Source: Stratiolaelaps scimitus (Eukaryota > Arthropoda > Arachnida > Mesostigmata > Laelapidae). From it: 64,000 nucleotides of DNA. This document shows, in pieces, positions 48,855 to 60,874 of this stretch. Each line of letters begins with the position of its first letter. Within the stretch, counting starts at the first letter, position 1. Made by a program: the position numbers and the translations under genes. The notes under the pieces were generated by a model, which was not told the origin of the DNA, did no database searches, and was given only the letters and a program-made list of their open reading frames with translations. The DNA lies in assembly GCA_019614645.1 (NCBI GenBank), contig JABWDB010000009.1:7979501-8043500 (forward strand). Direction: 5' to 3'.

Positions 48855-50739
48855 CCACTGTCCGAACGCGGTTTCCCTAAGAGCGTCTCCCTGTACAGTC
48901 CATATAGCATATGGCAATCGGAACTGGTTAAGATATTTTCTGTACAGTCCTCCAGCTTACTCATTTCGATTTCTCATCAGTATCGGCCAAATAGCGCAGG
49001 GAGGCGCATCTGCTACCGTTCGACTCTTCTGATTCCGGCACCTCCCTATCTCATTCATCCTCTCCTCCTTCGCCCACATGACGACTTGCAATTGCTAGCG
49101 ATAGGCTGAGCTGGACAATTGATCTGGGTGGGTAGTGTTCAGAAGTCGTCGTAGTGACCGTCGTCGATGACGCCGAAACTACTGCTGTTGCTGCTGCTGC
49201 TGCCGAAATTGTTGTTGTTGTTATCATTTGCCGTCGCCGCAGTCTCCTTAAGGAACGTGATGACGGGGACTAAGATCTCAGGATATCCGGCCCCTCCGCA
49301 AGATCGTGACATCGTCTTCTTTCCCTGCTGCTTACTACATACGGCGGCGTTCTCGGTATTCACCCGGGTGGCGTCCGATATCGTTGGAAAACATCAATGT
49401 GGCATGCGTCAAGGAGCATCCGCTGAACGTTTGCTCCCCACAGCATGGCACACCGCACCGCGGCGCAACCCATCAAGACAAAGCTAACGGCAAAGCCGCC
49501 AGAGCCGTCAGCCGTCGTTGAGTTTGTGCTGCGCCACAGATGGTCCCTTCATCAATCTATAAATCGACAATGCGGAAAAACGATAACGCAGCGAACCCCC
49601 GCCGCGGCCGTTGTCGCCGGTGCCGGACGTACCTGCAATGCCCCGAAACTTGAAGCTGTGCGCCGGCCACACGGCGCGGCCGAAGCTCTGTGAGTGGGAG
49701 ACTCGACCGCTGACTAAGGCGTAGCGCGAGCGAGCCGCGGGCGTGGCCGAGATCTGTAGAGGGGAACGAGCAGGGAGGATTCGAAACAACGAGATACACA
49801 GTTGAAACGACCGCGACGGAAGATGTGCTCGTCTGCAGCAAGCGGACGAGACACATCTGTGAATGCTGGTAGCTTGGTTCGACGATAGCCTAGCCTTAGT
49901 AAAAGCTATCTAGCTTTCGGCTGCCGTTACTCTGGCTTGGTTTGGATGCACCAGATCTAGGCCGGCCGCTATTTCGACACCCGTCAGTCGGCTCCGTTCG
50001 CGAATAACAATGACACCACTACCGCCGCCGTCGCTGCTGCTGCTGCTGCTGAAGACCGCTGGTTGAGCAGCAAGTTGTTCCAGTTGCTGCTGCTGCTATC
50101 GCCGCTGCTGTGGCTGGCCAAGTGGAGCGCGGAACAGCAAGGGGCGTCCGTCTATCCTTCTTCCCATCCTGCCATTGTGCTACCCCTGCCCCCCCCCCCC
50201 ACACCCCGCCAATGCGCGGTTCCTCTGTGAGACCTTTATGTCCGCGCTATATGTTTAGTAGGTGGATAGACGGATGCGTGGATGTCCGCGGGCGCGTGTG
50301 TGTTTGTGTCTAATAATGGTGATGGCGGGGGCGCCGCTGGCTGCCAACAGTGGCCGCTTGTAGAAGGTTGTTGCAATGGCGGCGAGGCGAGAAGCAAAAG
50401 AGCAAGGGGGAAACGTCTGCGCCGGGAAGTGGTCGAATGGAAGATTGACACAGGTGTGGAGAGCCACCATTGCCTGTGTAGCCATCACGGTATAGATGCA
50501 CCTTTGGTATCAAGGTGGGACCACTGGAGGACGGCAGGAGCAACGCACTGACGACATTTGAGTCAGGGATCTCTGGCAACATCTGGTGTGCTGTGCGGTA
50601 CGCCGTACTCCTGCGACTGTGGCGACGCTGCGAGTTTGGCAAGCAAGCAAGCAGGGAGGCAGCCTAGTGACGAGCGTCTACTGAACCATTCGTTCTGACC
50701 GATCGTACGGACAGCCTGGACACGGCGCAAAGTCATACC

Positions 50740-50775
<36 letters not shown>

Positions 50776-53700
50776 GATTTAACGTATGACAAAATTGGTT
50801 GAAATCGATAATGTTCATTGGTCGAAACGGTTGTGTAAACACGATGGCCCTAGGCGTCTATGCTCAGGAATATGTCACCTAACAGCAGAAAGAAAAACAG
50901 GCTCAAATCATATCCATTCAAACCTCTATCTATATTAAACGATACTTTGTTTTCAAAAATACAACATAGTCATTACATTGACGTGACGTTACGTAGTCGA
51001 AGAAGAAGTAATTGTGTGTGCTAAATAAATCTCTATAATATATATATATATATGTATACATTTACATATGTGTGGTACGACATCTTTGTGAATATGACAT
51101 TCATACATTTGCATTCATCAACCTGACTGAGAAGGATTTTCTCGATTGCTTTGTGCTGTTTATTTGACTCGATTCTAATGATGTCCATCAGTTTCGATCA
51201 GACAAATCAGATTAATTAACTGTACGAAGAGAATTATCTTACTAATAATTTGTGCCACCCCCTAGTGGTCGCGGCACGCGTTTCACTTAACTGATTCGTG
51301 ATATATAGTTATTACAATTTGGCAACACAAATACACAATGAGAAGGAAACATTTGTGTTTTTGTTTCTTCTGAAGCGGTGCTGGTGTAGAACTGGAAACC
51401 TGGTTGGAAGTTAAAAACTTTAAGACGCAACAAGACACGTTCGGCTTGCTGCTGTTTTGTTGAGCCACCAGCTCGATCCCTTCTCCTACGAAGGCACACC
51501 CGGCGCACACTATACACTTCTACGCATGCAATACGACGCTGTCGCCTGACTATTGGTTACCATTCAATTGTTGCTTCGCATCCCTAACGTGTAGCACTTT
51601 GTGAATCCCATATTGCGACTGACTTATTAACCTCTCCGTAGCTGCGATGGAGGAAAGCCGAGCTTTGCCTACGAAGCTGAGTTCTGGATACAGTTATTAT
51701 TAGACGAATCCTGTTGACATGCTCCAGGTACGAATGGATCCTCGAAACGCACGTGTATAAGTGTGTGCCCACACGTAGTTGGCTAATGGAACATGAGCGA
51801 CACAGTTCACGTCTACAGTAAATCAGCACGAGTGACGCTCACGTTGACCGGCACAAGGCCCTTCACAGTGGTGACCTCGCTGACGTGCGTACGCTCGAAC
51901 TCACGACATCGAGACGTAATTTGCGAACACGCCGTTGTCGCTCATCGTGATCTACGATTGCCCTTTAAATCAAGCGTATGCCATGCTGTATTCACTTGCC
52001 ATATTGATTCGGTACGAGCTACGGTTACTTGTGAGACGATACTAATGACTGGCCAAGCTAGCCGGCAGGCGTTTGCGCTTCTGTCCGAAGAACGCCGCAG
52101 CATCTACCTCGTTTCAACATCGCCGCCTTTTTAATTGTCCCTCTCCGACGCGTCGCGCATGGTTACGTCGTTTGCATTGTTCACAGATGTCGAAGTTACG
52201 CTCAAATCTTGGCGGGCCACGCGGGTTTCGCGCGCTGTTCTCGCTCCGCCGTTGTTTCTGCTGCCGCAGCCGGGGCACAGTTGAAACGTTGTTATAATTC
52301 AACAACAACAATACCATTTCGAAAAAATGGCTCGCGGACGGTGTCGTAGAGGCCTGCCCTCGAAAGGTGACGTCTCTTACGCCCTCGTCTAGAGCCGCTG
52401 CCGCCTATGTCAAGGTGTCGATAAGAGACGGTTACGCCCAGCGTCAGCCGGGGTGGTGTCGCACAACGGCGGTGTCTGGGAGTGCGTTATCGGGTGCATG
52501 GTCCTCCTTCGACGCCTCGGGATGCTGGAAGTGTCGTGAGGAATCAGTTGGGCAAGTGTCAGAACAAGCAATTGGGGAATGTTGCAATGAGAGAGGAATC
52601 ACGTGAGCCACACATGACGATGCCTCTCTTTCCTGCCTCTGCTGTACTGTTCGCCTGCACGCACGCCTTTCGCGCCTGCTGCTCGCTGAACGAGAACTCG
52701 AGAGGGCAAGTATGACTGAAACGACATATATATATATATATATAAATATAACGTGGATGTCGGTCTGTCTCTGCGTGTGTCTGTATCTGCGTCTATGACA
52801 ATGGCTCTTCTGTATGCCGAGTGTCGAGTGCCGCCTAGCGAGCGCCAATGAGCATGAAAGAGATGGGAGCCAGCAATAGATGCATGGGAAACGCGTATAT
52901 GCTATTTATGGATGCGGAACAAGCAGTGGGTGAGTGTGTTTCTGAGTGTGCGTGTGCTCTTGTGCTAGATAGATATATGGATAGAGAGGTGAGTGAGAGA
53001 GAGATCGAGTGGAGAGAGCTGAGTACGGGGGGGCGGGGGGTGGTAGAGAGAGATGGAGAGCGAGAGAGGATGCTGAGTGCCGAATAAAAGGTGTTGTCAG
53101 TCACAGCGGCACATAGAGCAAAATGTGTCGCTGCCCCTGTGACTGACTGATTCCCTGATTGGTGGTGATCATAGCAGTGCCGTGGCTGCATCGATGTGAC
53201 TGTGCTGACAGTGCTGAAAGTGCCGAACGAGGTGTGCTTTGAGAGTGCTTGGCGGAATGACGGGGACGTTCCATGAGAGTCACGTTGGGAAAAGACACCG
53301 AAGGAGTTTCGAAGCCCGGGGGGGTGGCGGGCGGGGATAATGGCCGGGTGGAGGGAGTTAGGGGCGTGAGGGCGGGTTAGCGACAAGCCGTCGGTCAAGG
53401 ATGAGGGAGGCCGCGATCGGCGGCCCGTCAACGCGACGACGATGGGACGGCCGCGTCAAAACGCCGTTATCTCGCTCACTTGTGTCCTTCAAGTAAGGGC
53501 GGCGTACACGGCGGGCAGGGGACGCCGACGTTCATGGAACATGATGGCGGGGATGAGTAGCGGCAGGTGGACGGCAGTTGGGTTGGGTCAAATCGAAATC
53601 GGTGGAAATAGACAATAATAACTGTAGTAAGCAAGCAGACAAGTAGGTCAGTGAGTAGCTGAAGGGGGGGCGGTGAGTGGGCATTCGTGCATGAACGGGG

Positions 53701-53935
53701 TTGGGAAATTGAAATTAATGAGGAGGAGGAGGAAGAAGAAGAACAAGAAGAACGATAAGCGAGAGTGGATATAAAAAGGGGGGCGGATCGTGTCGGCCTG
53801 GGGGTTCGGAGGCGTTCGGAACGTTGGGAGACGAGATGAGATGAAGACGTAGATGGTTTGAAGTCCATGATGTGATAAGTAGTGGTCGAGTCGGACATAC
53901 GGCAAACACTCTGTGTACCTACCCATGTTGTACTG
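48855..53935. other. GC-rich then mixed DNA, no supported gene
   Basis: Includes (CTG)n near 49186 and 50034, a C-run near 50189, (AT)n at about 50742..50770 and 52723..52747, and G-runs at 53026..53041 and 53667..53673. The frame 51793..52134 (+) looks moderately protein-like but has no domain or splice support. GT-rich frames near 52835..53431 (-) are low-complexity. Confidence 0.35.
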
Positions 53936-54660
53936 ATGCTAGCTATATATATATATAATGTTAAATAACTATAAATAAGATGGTGGTGATGACGATGATG
54001 GTGAGGTAGAATGGAAGGCGATGATTAATATGAGAATAGTAATGATGATAAATAATTGATGATTAATAAGTGATTATGCCTATAAATAGAATGGCAACAA
54101 TGATGATAGGTGATTGATGCGCATACACTGACGAAGAGGAAATATTATAATAATGGATAATAATACTAATAGTGGTGAACAAAATGACGATTGATATACA
54201 CAGTAATTGATGATTGACGGTCATCGACAACAATGCGAGGTGGGGAGGTGACTATTAATAAACGACTATGAGACAATGTGCATACATAACGAGAGGAATG
54301 CTTATTACCAATAATTGCGATTCACAATGAATGATGATGGTGACGAAATGGATGAGGACTGAAGACTCGGGATCGTGTAAGTAGGAACAACAGGAAGGGA
54401 GGGAGAAGATATGAGGTTAATGTAATGTAATTAATTACACGCAAAATAATGATGATATTGAGTCAATGGGATATCGCGAGGACGGAGTTGCTGCGAGAGA
54501 AGAAAGCAACAAAAACGAGTGTGTAACTAATGAACACGAAGCGGAATGAGGCATACCACTGTCTGAGTAACTGATAAAGGCAAGATTGTGCCACCCACAA
54601 TGGTAATGAAAAATAATAAATTATATATCGTAAGATGATGATGATAATGTTGATCATGGT
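53936..54660. repeat. GAT/AAT-rich low-complexity DNA
   Basis: Long A/G/T-rich stretch of imperfect GATG, AATA and TGAT motifs, similar in kind to 45295..45660. No coding potential. Confidence 0.75.
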
Positions 54661-54908
54661 CACTTCTCAGTGTTTTTCTTCTTTACGTGTAGGGCGCTAA
54701 TTTGGCATTAATTAGATTGAAATTGATTCGCATCGATTCGCATCATCGTGGGCATCGGCTACTGGTGTTAGGAAATAAGTGATAAAGGTTCTTCTATGTC
54801 GAGAATACTTACAAGCTTGGGCGTATTTCAATATACACGCATATCAAGAGGATTTTTTTTCAACCTTTTAGTTAACACTTTGCTGTTGGGATCTAGCTGT
54901 AAGGAAGA

Positions 54909-54909
<1 letters not shown>

Positions 54910-54980
<71 letters not shown>
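54910..54980. repeat. (AT)n microsatellite, ~71 bp
   Basis: The longest pure AT tract in the window (about 35 units). Confidence 0.97.
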
Positions 54981-54984
<4 letters not shown>

Positions 54985-55072
54985 TTTGCAAGAAGACTAT
55001 TGATCCATTTTCCAGCTGATTTGTTCTAAATGAAATTCCAGAAGAGAATATCTATTACAACATGTTGATTTA

Positions 55073-55531
55073 TCAATTTTTAAGTAATCTTTCTACATAA
55101 CAATATTTTCCAAGGTGATAGAATCCGTTAAGGGGCGTCATCGAATGGAGTTCGCCAGGCTGTTCAGAAAACTCTTGTATATTCGTCTCACAGACCGTAA
55201 CTGATGCCCTACTAAGACAAAACTTCTCACAGACCGTAACTGGCACCTGGAGAAATGAAATGGGCGTAAGCAGACCTTTATTAAACACTACATAGGCTAC
55301 ATATCCCGTACGGCAAGCCGCATTGAAAGGCTTTGTAGAGTCGCCGGCCTTCTGTAACTTTGCGGTTCTGTCGAAGTTGACATCGATAGACCACCGAAGT
55401 GTAACCAAGTCGATGTTGATAGTCCCCAATTCACAAAGGGCTCTAGTCACGCACCCACCGACCCTGCGTATCTCTACGGTGCGACATGGCCTGCCTTGTA
55501 CATGCGGCACGAGGCGCGAACTGACACACAC
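55073..55531 (-). other. Open frame with Cys pairs, possible exon or relic
   Basis: The frame is open for about 150 codons on the minus strand from near a (TG)n-AG acceptor-like site. The first part has four Cys, two of them close together (RPCRTVEIRRVGGC, then TRALCEL), and a beta-rich look (TINIDLVTLRWSIDVNFD). This weakly recalls the start of ML/NPC2 lipid-binding domains, but the spacing is off and the second half does not fit. AATAAA occurs inside the frame (about 55285..55280), which argues against the whole being coding. An 18-bp direct repeat near the 3' end duplicates VTVCE in frame. The opposite strand is also open. Confidence 0.2.
55186..55242. repeat. 18-bp exact direct repeat, 39-bp period
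   Basis: The same 18 bp occurs at 55186..55203 and 55225..55242. The 39-bp period preserves reading frame. Confidence 0.95.
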
Positions 55532-56320
55532 AATTACTAGATGGAACGGGAGGAACGCCCGAGACCGCTACTGCAGGCCGATCCGAGGCCTTTGTCCGTT
55601 CGTTGGTTGGTCGGGCGGGCATCGGTCGTTTCTCGAGAACCGAGAACCGCTTGTTAAAAGAGATAGATTAAAGTTCCCTCTCACGTCGGCCCAGTCGCCT
55701 CTTGCAGGTTCAGACGGCCAGGCCGGTCTGCTATGTGCTATTGCCGCTGCCTGCCGTAGCTGCTAGTGCTGCTGCATAATCCTCTAATCCCCGTAATCTC
55801 CCTCAGCCCTACCCAGCTAGCCTCGCAAACCCTCGGCGTCGTTGACGTCGGCGCTGCCGCTTCGGCCGTTGCCGTCACGAACATCTCGGTGGCTTCCGAT
55901 TGGCTGACATTACTCTTTAGAAACGGTGCTTTTTGTGCCGACTGCCGACGACACAGCTTTTCGCCGACGCTGACCGTGCAACTGAGCTTGCGTAGCTCTG
56001 TTCTTCCAACAATAGAAGGAATTTAGCTATTATCTCCGTCGCCACCTTATACTGATAGGGTGACCAGCCCACTGGACCTGTGCAATATCGACCCTCGGCG
56101 CTGCACACAACAACACGCTCCTAAACCAATAACGCCAATATCATATAAGAGGAAGTGGTATGGAGTTCTGGAGAGACGGGACGTTATAGCTATAGGATGG
56201 ACTGAGTTTTGATAGGGGGCCAGAAAACAGGGAGACTTACGTCTGGTAGATATACAATAATATAATTATTATAATAATAAGTATTGTTGTATTGTATTAT
56301 TATATTATATGCCGAAAGCA
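55532..56320. other. No supported gene
   Basis: A short GC-rich island (about 55.55-56.0 kb) then ATT-rich DNA. No exon model. Confidence 0.35.
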
Positions 56321-56360
56321 GTACCGTGGACGTTAAATGTTGGCTGTGGGTCAGCTGGGA
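56321..56360 (+). repeat. SINE core (family 2)
   Basis: A 40-bp match (two mismatches) to the minus-strand element core at 14609..14647, followed by an A-run and an A/T-rich tail, as expected at a SINE 3' end. Confidence 0.6.
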
Positions 56361-56613
56361 AAAAAATATGTATTTATTTAATAATTAAATTTTATTAAAT
56401 TTTAATAAAACGTGGTTGGAAAAACCTTGACATATACAACATTTGGTCATACCATACGCCTAAGGAGTCCGCATGAAATACAGAGATAGGATCAGCCGTC
56501 AGGTAAGAATACGGCAAGTAAGTCAATTAGCCTTCATTATTTTCTCTGAAGGCAACAATTGTCCTAAATATATAGAAATATAAAAAGTTGTACATATGTA
56601 AACGTTATCAGTA

Positions 56614-56814
56614 TTTATTCAATTATAAAGGATGGCGACAATTGTACCCGCTGAACAAGCATATGCAAACCTTTCCCCCCATGCTTGAGTCATCGTGTTT
56701 TCTCACAGGGATGAGGCCAAGAGTGCTTATCAGCGCAAGGCCGTTAGTTTTATAATGGCTGTCCTTAGCTCGAAAGTTCTGCCTTCTCATTTCATCTGCC
56801 AGTCTGGCTCGCAT
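56614..56814 (-). CDS. Candidate terminal exon with C-terminal cysteine ring
   Basis: On the minus strand a very good acceptor (GTCGCCCTTTCCATCACAG) is followed at 56814 by a frame that is the only open one. It encodes 63 codons to TAA at 56625..56623, with AATAAA four bases further on (56619..56614). The sequence is basic at its start, has a dibasic RK at residues 38-39, and ends with VCICLFSGYNCRHPL. Residues C52-C59 would form an eight-residue disulfide loop of the same size as in allatostatin-C-type peptides, but the loop sequence is not theirs and there is an extra Cys50. The upstream exon(s), including any signal peptide, were not found. This could be a peptide precursor or a chance frame. 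Confidence 0.35.
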
Positions 56815-59529
56815 CTGTGATGGAAAGGGCGACCTCTCTCACATAACGAACAGTCATGACACCAATCCAACGCCATCGCTAGGCAAAGCCACCCACCCCC
56901 CCTCACCAGTCGTCGGCTTTGGCCTGTAGAGGACGATCAGGGATGAAGCAATAGATCTATCGTCGTTTTCCCTATTCCTCTTATATTATTTTTGTTTCTT
57001 CGTCTGATGGTTCGAGTGCCAGTTGGGCAATCGCTGCAACAGAACGATGCTCACAGCAGCGGCGGTAGCATCAACGGCAGCAATAGGTGTTGGTATAAAA
57101 AGTCCAGCGTTTACACTCGATCAGGTCCACCTACACCGCCCACGAAGGACTGAGCTGATGCAAGCTAGCTTCGGCCTTTCTCTCGTCTACTGCAGCAGCC
57201 TGCAGCAAAGCGACGGGCCCGCGGCAACCAACTCTCGACGGTTGCGTTCAGCCTCAGCATCAGCTTTAGCAGGCAGCAAATCCCAGCTGCAAGCCGTGTT
57301 GCCTGCCTACACGAAAAAAGAATGCTTCTTATGGCTGGCTTGCTTGCTTGCTAGCAAAGTTCTGGCGCAGCCGCCAGGTAGATACCCGGCTCCTGCACCG
57401 GCTAAACCCACCCTGCTAAACTATCCCCCACCCTGGCCAACTTAGGACTGGGGCCTATGTCAGGAGGCATTTGTGGAAGAGCTGAGGCCGGTAGGTCTGT
57501 GCGTTGACTGTGCACGCTACCCAACTAGACGGTATTCGACGAGAAACCTGGACCAGCGGTGGCAGTGCTCCTGGCAAGAGTGTAACGGTGGTAGCAACAG
57601 TAGTTACCCTTGGCTTTTCTCCCCAAGTCCGCGTCCAGTTTTCGCCCTGCTGGAAGGATCAGTTTCTCTCGTACGACAAGCGCAACTATTCCGCGCTATG
57701 CGTAGTTTTCGGCTATAACACTCGTGATCGTTGTAGGGTAGCAGCGTCTCCCGATAAACACGACAATGCCGAACTCGGTAACGCTACACCCTCGCTGAAT
57801 AACCTCTTTCTGTTCACTGCTACACATCTTCTCTTGGCAAACCTATCTAGCTCTGCCGTATAAGTATTATATATTCTACATCCAGGCATCCAAACCTGTC
57901 TGGCTAACTCATATATAGTAGCCTCATATAGATAGTTAATGCTTGCAACAGGCAGTCGTAACGTGAAACATTCGTTGACTCGCCTTTTTTTGCAAACCTA
58001 GGATTAGCATGCGACTGGTCTCACGATCGACGCCATTTGGCGCCATTTTCTGACATGGGATTGTCGTATTCGAATTTTATCTCGACGTCGCCGAAGTGAG
58101 GGAGCGAGCGTGCGAAACGACAAACAGAGGAAAGTCCTAAAGTCTCTGGTAGCAGATGCTGGTATGAGTGGCCGGGCTGCTTGCGGTTAAGAGCCCGCCG
58201 ACTGAATCCGGCCTGAGTCGGGCCACCTGGACAGACGCTGTTGGCGACTGCGTTGATAGCAGGCCAAGCCCTCTTGGTCGAGTTGGTCCCACTTGCCTTG
58301 CTCTGGTGGTAGTTCAAGCAGAGGCAGCAGTCCGTATGAAGGGGACAGAGATCCGGTTGGTCATCGACCCTGTACCGTCCAGCCAACTAGGCTGATGACT
58401 ATCAACTCTTGTTTGTACTTCTCGGCTGCTACCGCCTCGGCAGTTGCCCCCACGATTGCCGTTGTCATAGGTCGAGTGCAGGCAGCATTAGGCTTGCATA
58501 TCAGTCAGTGAGCGAAGTGTGCAATCCCGGTCCAACGGACGTGTCCGTCAGGATATCTATCCCTTGTTTTGTCGGCTATAACAGTTCGCGCTGGTCAGTT
58601 CGACTTCCTCCGACTGACCCGCTATCCACAACGACCATCGAAGGGATTTCGTTCACCATCGCAGGTGACCGGCAGCGACCGTAGACGAATTCTTTTCGCT
58701 TTTCCGCCTGTGAATGCTTCGAGGAAGCGTTGCCCCGCTAGCGAAGTGCTGGACACTCTGTAGATGGATATGACCGGCATGCGGCTGCGAGGTCTGCGCA
58801 TTGCGGATGGCGGGGTCGCAAAGGCGCCGACTGGCAGCAATCCACAGCAAAGGCCGGCTAAAGCAAATGACCAGCTACCAAGGGAGCCGCTAAAAGGTCG
58901 CGGTGGGTGGAAAAGCCGACGGTTGCTGCCCGGTTTTCTGCTCCGTAGACGCCGTAGTCGCAGTGGCCGGTTCAGTGGCGGTGGTCACTGCCGCAACGAG
59001 CAGAGAACATCCAGACTGCTGAAGGCTACTGATGCCCGCGGTGGGTCAGGCAGTGGTCATCGGGCAAGGGGCGATTCCGGCTCCGTGCGCGGCCCGCATT
59101 ATGGTAAAAGCAACTCGCCGCATTATCGTCGCTATCTCTCCTGCGTGTGTTGCTCACACCTATGGGCAGGCTTTCGTCGTAAGCTGTGCAAAGTCGGCTC
59201 GTGCTTCCGCCGTGAGTTTCTTGCTATTCTGTCCATTTGGCAATTACTACGATGCTCGTGTTGTGCATGCCCATATTTTTTGTGCTACTGCTTAGCATGA
59301 GTTTCGCTCATTGCTGTGGAGATGGTTGGGCTGGAACTCCGACATTCATATAGGGGGCGTATTGCCGGAGAATAGCTGGCAGTTGATTTTGTTTTCGAGA
59401 TAGGGAGAATGGAAGGTTAAATTTTTCATTTTGTTGTTGGCGGTTGGCAAGGCTATTCGAAAATCAGCAACATTCAGGCCATCCCTCCGTATTTGGTGAT
59501 AGCTTGCTTAGTCATTTTTCTTTCTCAGA
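56815..59529 (+). other. GC-rich block, probable leader region of the downstream peptide gene
   Basis: CpG- and CTG-rich from about 57.0 kb, with overlapping open frames on both strands (for example 57023..57445, 58764..59300 and 58021..58386). A near-consensus donor (CCGCC|GTGAGT) at 59211/59212 and the acceptor ending at 59529 (CATTTTTCTTTCTCAG) define an intron of 318 bp, so at least part is a transcribed leader. I see no certain coding sequence. Confidence 0.35.
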
Positions 59530-59544
59530 CATAAACGAGAGCAG

Positions 59545-60537
59545 ATGTCTAAATCGCTGCATGTATTTTTCTCCATTCTACCTTTTTTCCGGATGTTCAT
59601 CTTGAAACTACTGCAGGTAGACATCGGCGATACACAGATGCTTTCGGATACGACTCGTCGTACAGCTCGGCTATGTCCCCCGGCATTTTACGGACAATTG
59701 CAAGGTAAGGCGAGGTTTAGTACGCCTAAGTGCTCAAGCGAACACCTGCCCCCAATCTTGGCTTAAATCTTACGTTCCAGAGTATGAAATGCGTCTTCGA
59801 GTATCGGAAGGAATCTGACTTTGTTCATGCTCAAAGGTATCGGTTTTAGAAGGCGATCTTTCAGAGTGTCGCTTAATGTCATTCAAACTCGGTCAAGTAA
59901 GAATTTGCCGTACTTAATCAACAATCTATAGCTTCACGTGACACGTGAATCTAGTGAGCTAGCATGTCAACGGACATACCCAAACACCCACAGACGAGCG
60001 CATGCAACCAAGCAGTTTCCTAGAGTTTGACCCTGTTAAAGCAAGTTTCTTCTCTTTGTGTCTTGCTTTGAAATCCCCATGACTCGCGACCCATGGATCG
60101 ATTCGTTTGGTGACAATCAATAACCCAGAACCCACGGCTCATCCTCAAGTTCTCCCTGTGCTTGCGACCCCAGACAGCTGAACCAAAGGGGTGGCTTCAC
60201 CATTTCTCCGTTTACTTCACTTGATAATTTCTATTTTTCATTCGAAGCGTCGGCGGAGGAACCGCATTTCGAGGACGAATGCCACCTCCGCCGGAAGTGC
60301 AAGGTCTGCACACGCGTGTTTCGCGAGATCCGGGAATCGACTGTCCCCTACGAATGTCCGCAGCGCTGCCTATTCTTTACGGATAGCACGGCTCTGGCCA
60401 TCGACTCCGTTGGGTCACCAGCCTCAAGTGGCCCGGCGACACCGCACAGAGGGCTGGCCTGCACCGACCAAACTGGTCACAGGAGAGGACAATATGTGGC
60501 CGTATGTTGCCGCTCTCCGGCCGTAATTGGATTATAA
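59545..60537 (+). CDS. Cysteine-rich secreted peptide precursor, two coding exons, family uncertain
   Basis: Exon a follows a strong acceptor (ends 59529). ATG 59545 lies 15 nt in, and the exon ends TTGCAAG|GTAAGG at 59704. Exon b starts at 60248 after TTTCTATTTTTCATTCGAAG and runs to TAA at 60535..60537. Phase 1 joins both (G+CG, Ala54) to give 149 aa. The N-terminus is hydrophobic (FFSILPFF, then FILKLLQ, residues 8-24), a probable signal peptide. The mature region has Cys at 44, 65, 71, 74, 90 and 94, then 125, 140 and 141. The stretch KCKVCTRVFRE...YECPQRC has CxxC-x15-CxxxC spacing. Eclosion hormone and the CHH/ITP neurohormones share a CxxC, about 12 residues, CxxxC arrangement, but the expected sixth Cys and the helix sequence are missing. 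A donor at 60501/60502 (GCC|GTATGT) could truncate exon b. I do not assign a family. The coding nature is supported by splice signals, phase and Cys pattern. Confidence 0.5.
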
Positions 60538-60789
60538 ATGTAGAGGGTGCGCAGCGACTCGACAAACCGAATACTACCATCGAGAAACAGAATATGAGAA
60601 GGAAAAATTGAAAGGAAATTTCTTTGTATTGTATTCGCCGTAGGTGTCCGTAATGTCGACTGCATATGACTGACTGGCAGGTTATACACAGGCAGGTGTC
60701 TCCGGCGTAATATTGAGCCTGTACTGTACAGTGCCGTAGTGGGTACTAGTAGAGAAGTGATTGAAAAGCCAAACAAAATACGAGGAGAT

Positions 60790-60806
60790 ATGATATATAT
60801 ATATAT
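60790..60806. repeat. (AT)n tract
   Basis: Short AT repeat within an imperfect inverted repeat (ATGATAT...ATATCAT). Confidence 0.85.
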
Positions 60807-60874
60807 AATATCATGCGAAATGGTAAAACTCACTCTCGACGAGGGCCTGACGCCAGTGACAGACGCATCTGGTT

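Noticed and set aside
52835..53431. 198-codon minus ORF
   Set aside because: It is derived from GA/GT-rich low-complexity sequence (Ser/Leu/His-rich) without features of a real protein.
57023..57445. 140-codon plus ORF with a hydrophobic stretch followed by a Pro-rich tail
   Set aside because: The Met that would start a signal peptide (57323) is in another frame. The stretch comes from GCTTGCTTGC repeats.
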